Below are positions 7,321-16,200 of a stretch of 64,000 bases of DNA, piece after piece. The position numbers and the translations under genes are program-made. How positions within the stretch are numbered: position 1 is the stretch's first letter; each line of letters opens with the position of its first letter. The stretch comes from Bacteroidales bacterium (GTDB taxonomy: Bacteria; Bacteroidota; Bacteroidia; Bacteroidales; F082): the NCBI GenBank assembly GCA_017439405.1, contig JAFSJF010000113.1, positions 1 through 64,000 on the forward strand, written 5' to 3'. The notes beneath the pieces are model-generated. The model was not told the origin of the DNA. It saw nothing but the letters and a program-made list of their open reading frames with translations, and searched no databases.

Positions 7321-7842
7321 GTGACGCGCGAAGGATTCATAGCACTTGTGGAGCGTGAGCAAGAGGCCTTGCGGGGCTTCTTGCTCTACCTCTGCTGCGG
7401 CAACAAGGACGAAGCCGACGACATCGCGCAAGATGCCTTGGTGAAGGCCTATCTCTCGTCGGCAGGCTATCAGGAGAAGGGACGGTTCCGCTCGTGGCTC
7501 TTCAAGATTGCACACAACACCTTCCTCAGCCACAAGGCAAGCCTGCGCTACACGGAAAGCATCGATGAGGTCCAGACGCTCGCTTCCCCCCTTTGGGGTG
7601 ACGAGAGAGGAGCCGACTCCTCCTTCGAGCACCAAGACCTCTACCTTGCCTTGCGCACTTTGCCACCCAAAGAACGCTCTGCCATTACACTATTCTATCT
7701 CAACGGTTACAATATCAAGGAAATAGCAGCCATTACCGAGACTTCGGAAGATGCCGTAAAGAAACAACTCTCACGGGGACGTGATAAGCTCAGAGAACAA
7801 TTGATAATTGACAATGGATATGACGAAAGACAAAGACCTTGA
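7321..7842 (+). CDS. ECF-type RNA polymerase sigma factor
   Basis: Starts with GTG at 7321; 173 residues. Region 2 is seen as GNKDEADDIAQDALVKAYLSS with the -10 recognition helix GRFRSWLFKIAHNTFLSH; region 4 is LPPKERSAITLFYLNGYNIKEIAA followed by TSEDAVKKQLSRGRDKLRE. No anti-sigma with a classic FecR or zinc domain is adjacent, but membrane proteins lie on both sides. The last residues (REQLIIDNGYDE) are encoded by TTGATAATTGACAATGG, a simple sequence common between genes in this phylum. Confidence 0.85.
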   Translation: MTREGFIALVEREQEALRGFLLYLCCGNKDEADDIAQDALVKAYLSSAGYQEKGRFRSWLFKIAHNTFLSHKASLRYTESIDEVQTLASPLWGDERGADSSFEHQDLYLALRTLPPKERSAITLFYLNGYNIKEIAAITETSEDAVKKQLSRGRDKLREQLIIDNGYDERQRP

Positions 7843-8227
7843 GGAGCTTTTCCTCGCCCAGAAACCCCAATTCGATGACAACGAGGCATTTATGGCCTCG
7901 CTCAACAAGCGTTTGGATGCCGTCGAGTACATCAAGCAGCACCAAGAAGCCACGATTCGCCGCTACAAAATGGCATTGGTGGTGGCCTTTGTCGTAGGCA
8001 TCATCAGCGGTGCCGTCACCATCGCGTTTTTGCTTTCCACGCCTGCCGAGGTGCCGCTTTTCACATTCCATGTGGAAACGGGTTGGCTCTCCTGGCTTGC
8101 CGCCAACTCCCGAATCCTGATTGCTTCGGCGCTTTCATTGTTAGTCACGATGGGGGTTGTTAGTATTATCGGTAATGTTCAGGATATTAGAAGTATGAAG
8201 GTTGGACAATACGAAAAAGTCGTATAG
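7814..8227 (+). CDS. Membrane protein paired with the sigma factor
   Basis: ATG 7814 lies inside the sigma gene (29-base overlap); ATG 7820 is an equally good start. About 137 residues. An acidic/amphipathic N-terminus (EELFLAQKPQFDDNEAFMASLNKRL) recalls the cytoplasmic ASD-like segment of small anti-sigma factors, followed by hydrophobic segments at about 54-74 and 100-120. I infer an anti-sigma or sigma-regulating role from position and topology only; there is no family match I can name. Confidence 0.55.
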   Translation: MDMTKDKDLEELFLAQKPQFDDNEAFMASLNKRLDAVEYIKQHQEATIRRYKMALVVAFVVGIISGAVTIAFLLSTPAEVPLFTFHVETGWLSWLAANSRILIASALSLLVTMGVVSIIGNVQDIRSMKVGQYEKVV

Positions 8228-8236
8228 GGATTCACA

Positions 8237-9376
8237 TCAAATCCGCTTCAGCCAAAGCCCGAGAAAGCGGTCGTAAATGATGTAGCCTTCAGAGGTTTGG
8301 TAGACCAAATCCTTGTCAACCAAAACATTCAAAGCCGACTTAACGCTGCTGGCACTGGGCAGTTCAAAGCGTTTGATAAACTCATTGCCCAATGGCTGCT
8401 CAACGACATCCGCATGGGCGATGGCTTTGAGCAGGCTGAACTGGTTGTCGGTCAAAAACGAGACAAGCATCTGATAGTGTGGTGCCAACGCATTGACATG
8501 AAACAGGATGGCATCAACGGCTTGTTGGTCTGTCTCCACCTTTTTTCCCTGCTCGTACAATCGGTTCAAGATGGCTTGCAGATACCAAGTATAGCCGTCA
8601 AAACGCTGATAGATGCTATGGAACACTTCTTGGCTGAACAAGCCTTTCCTTGCCTCGAAGAACTTTTTGGCAAAGTCATAGTAGATTTCCTCTTGTAATG
8701 GCTCCAGATTCATCAGTTGCGTACTTTGATAAAACGGTCTGTTGGGGGCACAGAACATCTCTTCCATCAAGTGCTTCTTGCTGCTGGAAAAGACAAACTT
8801 CACATGGTGGATAAACTGGATATGGGAGCGCAACATGGCCTCGGTGCCTTTTTCTGGATATTCCGTAATTTGCTGAAACTCATCGATGGCTAAATACACG
8901 GGCTTGTTCAACTCGTTAAGATGGGTGAAGATGCTCTTGAGCGTGTATTCTGCCTGCACAGGCACCACACTGACGGAAACGGTGGGCAATCCCGTCATCA
9001 AGTCGGGGGAAATCGTAGGCCGAAGTCCCTTGAAGAAATCCAACACCTTATTGCCAAACGACTTCTCCCTGTCCAAAGCATCCTCGATGACCGCCTTGCA
9101 CAAGGTTTCCACAAACTCCTGTAGGTTTTTGGTCGCGAAAATGTCAACATAGATGCAAATTGCGTCCTTGTTTTCTTTCTTGATTTGACGAAAAACATGG
9201 TTTATCAGCCCAGTTTTTCCTATTTTTCGTGGAGAAATCAGGGTTAAATTACGCCCATTATCGAGTGCAGAAATCATGTTTTTCGATTCTTTTTCACGGT
9301 CACAGAAATATTCTGGCCCTTCATATCCTTGATAGACAAAAGGATTATCAAGCTGCTTCTGTTTTGTTCTTGCCAT
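8237..9376 (-). CDS. AAA-type ATPase (archaeal-type ATPase/STAND-like) with C-terminal winged helix
   Basis: 379 residues. Walker A is SPRKIGKTG at 48-56 (the R/K-x-G-K-T form of this family), Walker B is YLAIDEFQQI at 161-170, and sensor-1 FVFSSSK follows near 195. After the ATPase core come a helical lid (YYDFAKKFFEARKG, DGYTWYLQAILNRLYEQ) and a winged-helix end (LPSASSVKSALNVLVDKDLVYQT). The family is related to the MoxR/AAA_14-like and STAND ATPases, common in gut Bacteroidota and archaea, function largely unknown. It is transcribed alone towards the sigma operon, with only 9 bases between stops, and is preceded by phased repeats. Confidence 0.75.
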   Translation of the reverse strand: MARTKQKQLDNPFVYQGYEGPEYFCDREKESKNMISALDNGRNLTLISPRKIGKTGLINHVFRQIKKENKDAICIYVDIFATKNLQEFVETLCKAVIEDALDREKSFGNKVLDFFKGLRPTISPDLMTGLPTVSVSVVPVQAEYTLKSIFTHLNELNKPVYLAIDEFQQITEYPEKGTEAMLRSHIQFIHHVKFVFSSSKKHLMEEMFCAPNRPFYQSTQLMNLEPLQEEIYYDFAKKFFEARKGLFSQEVFHSIYQRFDGYTWYLQAILNRLYEQGKKVETDQQAVDAILFHVNALAPHYQMLVSFLTDNQFSLLKAIAHADVVEQPLGNEFIKRFELPSASSVKSALNVLVDKDLVYQTSEGYIIYDRFLGLWLKRI

Positions 9377-9391
9377 AACGTCTACGTGTTT

Positions 9392-9449
9392 TCATTGCGT
9401 AAATCTCGTAACGAAACTTTCGTAACGAACTTTTCGCAATGCAAAGATA
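9392..9449 (-). promoter_or_regulatory. -7 box and 14-bp phased repeats upstream of the ATPase gene
   Basis: On the minus strand TATCTTTG (9442-9449) is a perfect -7 box. Between it and the ATG at 9376 are units starting at 9392, 9406, 9420 and 9434, exactly 14 bases apart: TCATTGCGT, TCGTAACGA, TCGTAACGA, TCGCAATGC. The two central units are identical 9-mers with dyad symmetry (TCGT-N-ACGA). This looks like an operator cluster over the transcription start. Confidence 0.55.
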
Positions 9450-9529
9450 GATATTTTTGTTTCAACCGCTACGCTTTTCGCTGTTTTTGTTTCAAAAATC
9501 TATTTGCAAACTGCCAAACTCGAGGTCGG

Positions 9530-10051
9530 TCATTTCAACCTCCCGCTGAGGATCCTGTTCCTGACGCACTTCACGGCAGGCTTGTAATACGAGATTTCCA
9601 TCCCTTCGAGGGTGCGCCTCAGCTCGTCCATCAGCTCGGGGTGGAACTTGCACATCCGATAGGCCAACTTTATGCAAATCGACTGAATGCCAGGCAATTC
9701 CTCGACATTCATCGCATGTTCGAGGCAGAAATCCAAGAACTCGGTGCGGAGGTCTTCCTCGTTCAGCGGCAACCTTTCGACGAGGTTCATCGACAGCCTC
9801 CTCACGGCGGAATGTTCCGTTTTCATGGCCAAGGCGATGAGTTCGTGAAACATCGGTCGGAAGACCAACAGCTCCTTGTCGGTGGCTTTGGTCAGCACCC
9901 AAAGCGCATTGCGGGCCACCTTGCCATCTTCGTGAAAGGCAAATCGTTTGGCAAAACCGACCCAATCGCCCTCTTGCTTCACCACTTGGTAAACCGCTTG
10001 GGCTTCAGCCTCGCCAAAAGAGTGGGTCAGTATTTCAGGGGTGATTTCCAT
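9530..10051 (-). CDS. HEAT-repeat-like helical protein
   Basis: 173 residues, almost entirely amphipathic helices (VARNALWVLTKA, AVRRLSMNLVERLPL, PGIQSICIKLAYRMCKFHPE), consistent with three or four HEAT-like repeats. No catalytic motif is visible and I cannot name a family. It is the last gene of a minus-strand run whose previous gene ends 3 bases upstream. It has some flavour of DNA alkylation repair HEAT proteins but is shorter than those. Confidence 0.55.
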   Translation of the reverse strand: MEITPEILTHSFGEAEAQAVYQVVKQEGDWVGFAKRFAFHEDGKVARNALWVLTKATDKELLVFRPMFHELIALAMKTEHSAVRRLSMNLVERLPLNEEDLRTEFLDFCLEHAMNVEELPGIQSICIKLAYRMCKFHPELMDELRRTLEGMEISYYKPAVKCVRNRILSGRLK

Positions 10052-10054
10052 TTC

Positions 10055-10318
10055 CTATCGTTCCGAAAAAGTAACATGAACCGTGTCGCCAAAACTTTTG
10101 CCGATTTGTTTCCTAATATCTTTCCTCAGCCCAATGATGAAGCACGGCGTTCCCATCCTCACGATTTGCCCGTCGTATGGCATCCCATCGAAGGAGGCAT
10201 GGACCAGCAACCGACCCTTGCCGAACATCGCCTTGATGTCGAACGGCACCTCAACGTAGGCCGCATTCATACCCTCGTTTTGGAGGATGACGGCATCGAA
10301 TTCCAATGGTTCTGACAT
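10055..10318 (-). CDS. DUF1905 protein, copy A
   Basis: ATG 10318 is chosen over longer in-frame starts because the protein then aligns with its sister gene at 10772-11056. 87 residues with the DUF1905 pattern: [34 protein letters not shown], and [10 protein letters not shown], then [19 protein letters not shown]1905 is a small beta-barrel domain of unknown function, often beside YdeI/OmdA-like proteins. It lies 4 bases after bcp and 3 before the HEAT gene. Confidence 0.7.
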   Translation of the reverse strand: MSEPLEFDAVILQNEGMNAAYVEVPFDIKAMFGKGRLLVHASFDGMPYDGQIVRMGTPCFIIGLRKDIRKQIGKSFGDTVHVTFSER

Positions 10319-10322
10319 GGGT

Positions 10323-10766
10323 TTACAATAGTTGCGCCGTATGGTTCTTTGTGTCCACCTTACCGATAGCATCGATGATAACACCCTCTTCATCAATGAC
10401 GTATGTAGTACGCAACGTACCTTCGGTCACCTTGCCGTACATCTTTTTCTCGCCCCATGCTTCGTAAGCCTTCAGGATGGTCAGGTCGGTGTCGGCGATG
10501 AGGTGGAAAGGCAGGTTGTATTTGACGATGAAGTTTTGGTGCGACTTAGCACTGTCGCGGCTGACACCCAACACGTTATAGCCCAACCCGATGAAACGCT
10601 CGTAGTTGTCGCGCAGGTCGCAGGCCTCGGCGGTGCAGCCGGGCGTGCTGTCTTTGGGATAGAAATAAAGCACCAGTTTCTTTCCGGCGAAATCCGTCAG
10701 TTTGATGAGGTTGCCGTTCTCGTCTTGCCCTTCAAAATAAGGGGCTTTTGTTCCTTTTTGCAGCAT
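10323..10766 (-). CDS. bcp: Thioredoxin-dependent peroxiredoxin, Bcp/PrxQ type
   Basis: 147 residues, typical for the family. The peroxidatic Cys is Cys44 in [12 protein letters not shown], with the resolving Cys49 five residues later as in Prx[10 protein letters not shown] precedes it and DSAKSHQNF and FHLIADTD follow. The enzyme reduces hydroperoxides in the cytosol using thioredoxin. It sits between two nearly identical DUF1905 genes in an operon with greA and a HIT protein. Confidence 0.92.
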   Translation of the reverse strand: MLQKGTKAPYFEGQDENGNLIKLTDFAGKKLVLYFYPKDSTPGCTAEACDLRDNYERFIGLGYNVLGVSRDSAKSHQNFIVKYNLPFHLIADTDLTILKAYEAWGEKKMYGKVTEGTLRTTYVIDEEGVIIDAIGKVDTKNHTAQLL

Positions 10767-10771
10767 AGTTT

Positions 10772-11056
10772 TTATTTATTCCTTAATGTTCGTCGTTCCA
10801 CAAAAGTCACATGCACCGTTTCACCAAAGGTCTTCCCAATCTGCTTGCGGATGTCTTTTCGGATTCCGATGATATGGCAAGGCGTCCCCATGCGGACGAT
10901 TTGCCCGTCGTATGGCACCCCATCGAAGGTGGCATGGACCAAGAGTCGCCCTTTGCCGAACATCGCCTTGATGTCGAACGGCACCTCGACGTAGGCCGCA
11001 TCCATACCTTCGTTTTGGAGAATGACGGCATCGAATTCAAGCGAGGGTCTATCCAT
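10772..11056 (-). CDS. DUF1905 protein, copy B
   Basis: 94 residues from ATG 11056. About 90% identical to copy A over the shared 82 residues, differing mainly at conservative positions, but with a different N-terminus (MDRPS) and an extra seven-residue basic C-terminus. It starts roughly 75 bases after the HIT gene stop and ends 5 bases before bcp. The pair therefore brackets bcp as a recent duplication. Confidence 0.7.
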   Translation of the reverse strand: MDRPSLEFDAVILQNEGMDAAYVEVPFDIKAMFGKGRLLVHATFDGVPYDGQIVRMGTPCHIIGIRKDIRKQIGKTFGETVHVTFVERRTLRNK

Positions 11057-11130
11057 TGGCAAGTTGTTTGGAACATAAAAAGCGACGCAAAACAAGGCGT
11101 CGCTCCATGTTTCCATTTGTTTTAACAAGC

Positions 11131-11523
11131 CTAAAGCTGCTCCACGATGCGCTTCTGCACGTCAAGGAACTCGGCCTCGCTGAGGTGGATGTGTTCTTTC
11201 TTGAAGTCCATGTCGCCCTCCTGCGTGATGGGGATGAGGTGAATATGGGCATGAGGAACCTCAAGGCCAATGACGGCCACGGCTATGCGTTTGCAAGGTA
11301 CAGCCTTCTCGATGGCCATGGCCACCTTCTTGGCGAAAACCATCATCCCAGCCAATTCCTCATCGTCAAGGGAGAAGATGTAGTCGGTCTCGCGCTTTGG
11401 AATGACCAAGGTATGTCCTTTTGCCACAGGATTGATGTCCAAAAAGGCAAAAAAACGGTCGTTTTCGGCAATTTTATAGCTTGGGATCTCACCTTTCACT
11501 ATTCTGGAAAATATGCTCGCCAT
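11131..11523 (-). CDS. HIT-family nucleotide-binding protein
   Basis: 130 residues, standard HIT size. Opens with [16 protein letters not shown], contains [16 protein letters not shown], and ends the core with the histidine triad HAHIHLIP at 91-98, which carries all three His. HIT (HINT-branch) enzymes hydrolyse nucleoside phosphoramidates or dinucleoside polyphosphates. In Bacteroidota a HIT gene next to greA is common, and here they are 14 bases apart. Confidence 0.9.
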   Translation of the reverse strand: MASIFSRIVKGEIPSYKIAENDRFFAFLDINPVAKGHTLVIPKRETDYIFSLDDEELAGMMVFAKKVAMAIEKAVPCKRIAVAVIGLEVPHAHIHLIPITQEGDMDFKKEHIHLSEAEFLDVQKRIVEQL

Positions 11524-11537
11524 GTTGCCCTCCTTGA

Positions 11538-12011
11538 TTATCGGGTGATTTCCAAGACTTCAAACTGCACCTTTCCGGCAGGGACCATGATTTCGGCAAC
11601 CTCTCCGACTTGCTTGCCCAACAATCCTTGTCCAATGGGTGAATTGATGGATATCTTCCCTTCCTTGAAGTTCGCCTCCTTCTCCGGAACGATGGCATAT
11701 GTCATTACCATATTGGCTTTCAGGTTCTTGATTTTGACAGTGGAGTACAACAAGACCTTGGATGTGTCCATTTTTGACTCATCGAGGATGCGGGCATTGA
11801 AAATCAAGTCTTGCAACTCGGCAATCTTGGCTTCCAACAGTCCCTGTGCCTCCTTGGCAGCGTCATACTCGGCGTTTTCGGAAAGGTCGCCCTTGTCTCT
11901 GGCTTCCTGGATGGCTTGCACAATACGTGGCCGTTCACGAAGGATGAGGTTGTCAAGCTCGTCCTTAAGCTTCTGTAAACCCTCTGGGGTAAAGTATTTG
12001 ATTTCTGACAT
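11538..12011 (-). CDS. greA: Transcription elongation factor GreA
   Basis: 157 residues, the expected length. The N-terminal coiled coil carries the acidic tip GDLSENAEYD (41-50) that enters the RNA polymerase secondary channel and stimulates cleavage of backtracked RNA. The C-terminal FKBP-like domain has SPIGQGLLGKQVGE. It is the first gene of the minus-strand operon and has a strong promoter plus a hairpin in its leader. Confidence 0.95.
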   Translation of the reverse strand: MSEIKYFTPEGLQKLKDELDNLILRERPRIVQAIQEARDKGDLSENAEYDAAKEAQGLLEAKIAELQDLIFNARILDESKMDTSKVLLYSTVKIKNLKANMVMTYAIVPEKEANFKEGKISINSPIGQGLLGKQVGEVAEIMVPAGKVQFEVLEITR

Positions 12012-12040
12012 GATTGTGTTTTTTTGTTCTAATAAATGCG

Positions 12041-12074
12041 AAAAAAGGAGACCCTTACCGAAATAAGGGTCTTC
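12041..12074 (-). terminator. Hairpin plus U-tract in the greA leader
   Basis: AGACCCTTA (12049-12057) pairs with TAAGGGTCT (12064-12072) around a 6-base loop, extendable to 11 pairs. On the minus strand it is followed by six T's (12046-12041). It lies between the greA promoter and start codon, about 30 bases before ATG. It could be an attenuator of greA or the terminator of the PorV-like gene 54 bases upstream. Confidence 0.6.
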
Positions 12075-12090
12075 TTTTGGTTTGCGACTG

Positions 12091-12120
12091 CAAAAGTAAG
12101 AAAATATTTCGATACCGCAA
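12091..12120 (-). promoter_or_regulatory. greA promoter (TTG - 19 bp - TACTTTTG)
   Basis: On the minus strand TTG (12118-12120) and TACTTTTG (12091-12098) are 19 bases apart, a full Bacteroidota promoter. It lies immediately after the PorV-like stop codon and before the leader hairpin, so greA has its own start. Confidence 0.65.
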
Positions 12121-12127
12121 GCGGTTA

Positions 12128-13216
12128 TCAGAAAATAATTCTCACGCCGACGCTGTGGTGGCCTTTGAACGTATAGGTGTCCCTGAAAGCATAGTCAACG
12201 GCCAACCTAACGGGATTCTCTCCCTTGGAAAGAGGTGCCTGCACCGACAAACCGGCACTCAGGCCGCGATTGACGTTCATGCATGCGTCGTTGTCAATCA
12301 TTCCACCTTTTGCCCAAATGCCGTTCTCCCAAGTATAGCCGGCGCGAAGCAGAAGGATTTCGTTCCAGTTGTACTGAAGGCCAAAGGTCAGTTGATCCTT
12401 GGTGAAGGAGTTTGAGCAGAAGTTGCCGGCCACGGTCAATCTCGAAGTCTCGCCTATAATGAAGTCGTAGGCTGCAGCGATGCTCAACTGAGTGGGCAAC
12501 TCAAAGTCGTCGGCACGTTGGACAACGGTGAACTGGTTCGAGCTGCCTTGGATGAGGAAAGCCTTGTAAGACAGTCCGTCGCCCGAGAACTTCATCGTGG
12601 GTCCGATGTTCTTCAGCGTGATGCCGAAGTGAACGTTCTCGAAGGGGCCAGTGACATACTGGATGCCTGCGTCAAGTGCGACGCCCGTGCCGCCCATGTC
12701 GCGTATCGACTCGCTGATGATCTTCAGGTTGAAACCGCCGCTGATGCTGTTAGAGAAAGCCTTGGCGAAGCAAAGGTTGATGTTCATCAGGTTGGGCTTG
12801 AAGGTACCGAGAGTCCCTGGGTCGGGATTATCGGGAGTAGTAACGGGGATTTCGCCAAGACTGAAAGTCATCAAGGCGACACCGAGTACGCTTGACTCGC
12901 CTACGCGAGCCAGCAAGCCGAAGGATGAGACGCGAATGTCGGTACCCGATCCAGCCAACCAACTCGTATAAGTGAAGTTGGCGTCGAGTCTGTTCGCGTT
13001 GGTGATGCCGGCCACGTTGCCATAGATGGCGTCAACGCCATGTACCAACGACATGCCCGCGTTGCCCCAGCCCGCAGAGGCAGCCCAGGGGTTAATCAGA
13101 AGCTCGGGGGCTCCTGCCTGACCTGAACGATCCGGATTACCTGCAAATGCTTGTGATACTGTGAATCCAAAAAGGACGGCCAGAATCATCGTCATATATC
13201 TAAATGATCTTTTCAT
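12128..13216 (-). CDS. PorV/PorQ family outer-membrane protein (T9SS-associated)
   Basis: 362 residues with a signal peptide (ending QAFA) and the UPF0164/PorV pattern: PELLINPWAASAGWGNAGMS, GVDAIYGNVAGI, alternating beta strands, and a C-terminal aromatic end GVRIIF. PorV-type FadL-like barrels shuttle or dock T9SS substrates at the outer membrane. It is the third gene behind a TonB-dependent receptor and a 1501-residue exported protein on the same strand (37 and 41 base gaps), so it is likely a dedicated partner rather than the core T9SS PorV; that assignment is inferred. Confidence 0.75.
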   Translation of the reverse strand: MKRSFRYMTMILAVLFGFTVSQAFAGNPDRSGQAGAPELLINPWAASAGWGNAGMSLVHGVDAIYGNVAGITNANRLDANFTYTSWLAGSGTDIRVSSFGLLARVGESSVLGVALMTFSLGEIPVTTPDNPDPGTLGTFKPNLMNINLCFAKAFSNSISGGFNLKIISESIRDMGGTGVALDAGIQYVTGPFENVHFGITLKNIGPTMKFSGDGLSYKAFLIQGSSNQFTVVQRADDFELPTQLSIAAAYDFIIGETSRLTVAGNFCSNSFTKDQLTFGLQYNWNEILLLRAGYTWENGIWAKGGMIDNDACMNVNRGLSAGLSVQAPLSKGENPVRLAVDYAFRDTYTFKGHHSVGVRIIF

Positions 13217-13253
13217 GATGTGATAATTTAATGGGTTAGCAGTTACATTGAGT

Positions 13254-16200
13254 TTAGAAGGTATTCAGGTCAATCTTACGCATGGCGCCGAAGAACTTGA
13301 TGGTACGCTCACCACCACTGGTGAGGTCTTTGACGTGAATCAGATAGAATCCACTGGCCACAGGTGTGTTCGCATAGTTGGTCAAGTCCCAATTGATGTT
13401 CGGGTCGTCGTTGTCCTTCTTGAACTGGCGCACCTTCGTGCCGTTGATGGTGAAGATGGTCACCACGCAGCGTTTGGGCAGGTTGGCAATCTTCACGCGA
13501 TTGGTCAACGCATTGCCCTCATAGTTCGAATAGGCATAATACGGGTTGGGGACGACCGTCACAAGATCAAGGTCTTCCTCGCTCTTCACGGGGTCGTTCA
13601 TCGTCGGGTTCATGCCTTGGATGCTGAATTCGTACTTGGGATACAAGTTATTGACCATCAGCGATTCGGGTTGCTGCTTCAGCGGAATGTTGGCATAGCC
13701 CATGTCATAAGGCTTGGCCAAACGGATACGGATGCGGCAGTCGTTGCCTTCAGGCAGCCATTCGGTGCCTTCAACGCCCATCGGCATACCCACCCACATG
13801 GCCAACTTGAAGAAGTTGATCCTGAGGTTGGAACCAATTTGCACGTTGGAAGTGTTCTGGATGGCCTTCAAAGTGTTGTAAAGTGCCCTACCGCCGTCAT
13901 AGGCGTAGTTCTTCACATCCTTCCACGGAGAAGTGCTAGCCATCGGGATGGAGTCCATGCGGAAGATGTAAACATAGTGCTTGCCACCCATGACCGGTTC
14001 GTTGTCGGTGCCATAGTTGCGCACGACAGCGGGGTCATACAACTGCGATGCATCGCCCAGCTCTTGGTCAACGGTACTCTTGCGGAGTTTGGCGGGGTTG
14101 AAGATCATGTCGCGTCCATTCATGTCCTCGAGGTAGGAGTCCTCGGTAAAGACCACGTTAAGACGGGCACCGCTTTCCACGTCGATGACATAGCCAGGGA
14201 ACCAGCCCATGCCTTGAGCGGCAATGAAGTCGGGATCCGACTCCGTCAGCGAACCCTCGCGATCCACGAAGTCGTCGCCGGCACGTGAGCGGCCTTTCTT
14301 ATCGACAGACGCGTGCATACGCAAACTGAACGGACGCACGAAGCCTTCGGAGAGGTTCCTGTCGCCACAAACGTCGATGACGGGGCAGCGGGTCCAGAGG
14401 TTGGTGTCTGAAGTAAACACAATGTCAACGCTCGAAGTGTTCTTGAAGAACTCGGTTGCACGTGAGTTGGCATTATAGTTGGGAGCTGGGAAATTGTCGG
14501 AGGTAACGGCGGTCAGCAAGTAAGGAGCCCATGTGCCATAGGCAATCTTCTCGAAGTCCTCGTTGGGGTCCCAAGGCTTACTCTTACCGGCACTGCCATA
14601 AGCATCGGAAGTCATCGAATAGTCGTTGTAGGAAGAGTTCAACCTGTCGTAGTACGTTCCGGAACGAATCCAGTTCAACACGGTGCCAGGCACGTCCTTG
14701 TCGCGAATACCGTCGAGCCATTGGTTGGTCGGGTCGTCAAACTCGATTGACGAGGTGATGACACCGTTGTTGGTGGCCAAAATGGCCTCGGTGGGATGCC
14801 ATTCCTCGCTATAGAAGGCTTCGCCGACGACGAGTCGTCCGATGTCATATGGCTGGTTGATGGTGATGGAGATACCTCTGTCGATGAACATCTTTTCGTC
14901 GCCATAGACTGTGATGGTGTCGCTGCTGAACACCTCGCCGGTATTCTTGTCGCGGAGATACCAGTGTGAAGCCATACGAGTGGCCGAGTCTCCTCTGATT
15001 TCATTGTCGCCGGTCACGTTGTAGGAAACATGTTGGAACAGCGTGTCGAACCAAAGCTCATAGTCGGTCGTGACCACATTGAGCGGGTCGATGATCTTGA
15101 CACCGATGGGGCCGTAGCCAGCTTCATAGGTCGGGTGATAGTCTATTGGATAGTTGGGGCTACCCATCACGTTGACGGAATCGTCGGCCATCGGCTTGCT
15201 CAGGATTCTCTCAACGGTTTCCTTGGTAAGCTCAAGCTCAAGGCCGCCGTTGCCTTGTCCCACGATGCGGGTGATGGAAGGCTGGTCGCCATACTTGCTG
15301 TTGAGTATCGTGCCATCGACAATCTTGTGCGGGACTGCCGAATACACTTGGATGTTCTTCCTGCCCTCAAGGTAAGGCTTCTTCTGTCCGTAGAGGCCGG
15401 AGGCTTCGTCTGTGTTGTAGGGCGAATAGTTGTTGTAGGCATACGAGACAGCCATGAAGTAATAGGTCTTATGGTTGACGAGGGTAGGATTGTCGCCAGT
15501 GGCGAACTTGTCCTCCGTAATCACGAAGCTGTGTGTGATGCCTGCGTTGGCGCCATCCACTTTCAGGCGCGGCACACTGGCTTGCAGCGACTCATCGTAC
15601 TCATAGTTGATCAGACGCGAAACGTTGTTCTTGATGTCACTTTGGAACACAAGGCGTGCCTTGCTGTTGTCGCTCAACTCGTCGGCACCCACTTCTGCGC
15701 TGGCCAATTGGTAAACCTTATAGCCTTCAAAGTGGTAGTAGCGGTCGTAATAGGTGATGATGGTCGAATCGTGGTATTTCAGCTGGTAGAGCACGGTGTC
15801 GATGCCGTCGATTTGGCAAGGCACGGGGATGGAGTCTTCCGTTCTGATGTTGTCGGCTCTCCATTCCGGGATTTCGGGATCAAGCTCAACGTAGCCCTCC
15901 TTGTAGTTGTTGGAGAGTGCGGCATTCGACAGGTAGATGATCAGTTGCTGGTCAAGTTCGCGGATGGTCAGGTCGGGAGCGTTGGGGCCGTCGATGACCT
16001 TGAAGCAGTTGTCGAACAAGGCTTGGCACTTGTCGTCAACCACGCGGAGGAGTTCAACGGAAGCCCAGGGGCCACCAGAAGTGGCACGTGCCCACGGTAC
16101 GCCGAAGGTGATGTAGTTGACAGCACCGGGTTGAAGCGTGAAGGGACCAGCCGATTGCATGAAACGGCGGTCGTTAGGTGCGTTCCCGCAGGTTTCCTCA

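Noticed and set aside
12041-12074. The greA-leader hairpin as a known riboswitch
   Set aside because: It is a single plain stem with a six-base loop and no conserved aptamer features.
13248-14288. A 346-codon open frame on the plus strand opposite the same gene
   Set aside because: Overlaps the real gene fully, has the His/Val-rich look of reverse-frame translation, and no signal, domain or start context supports it.
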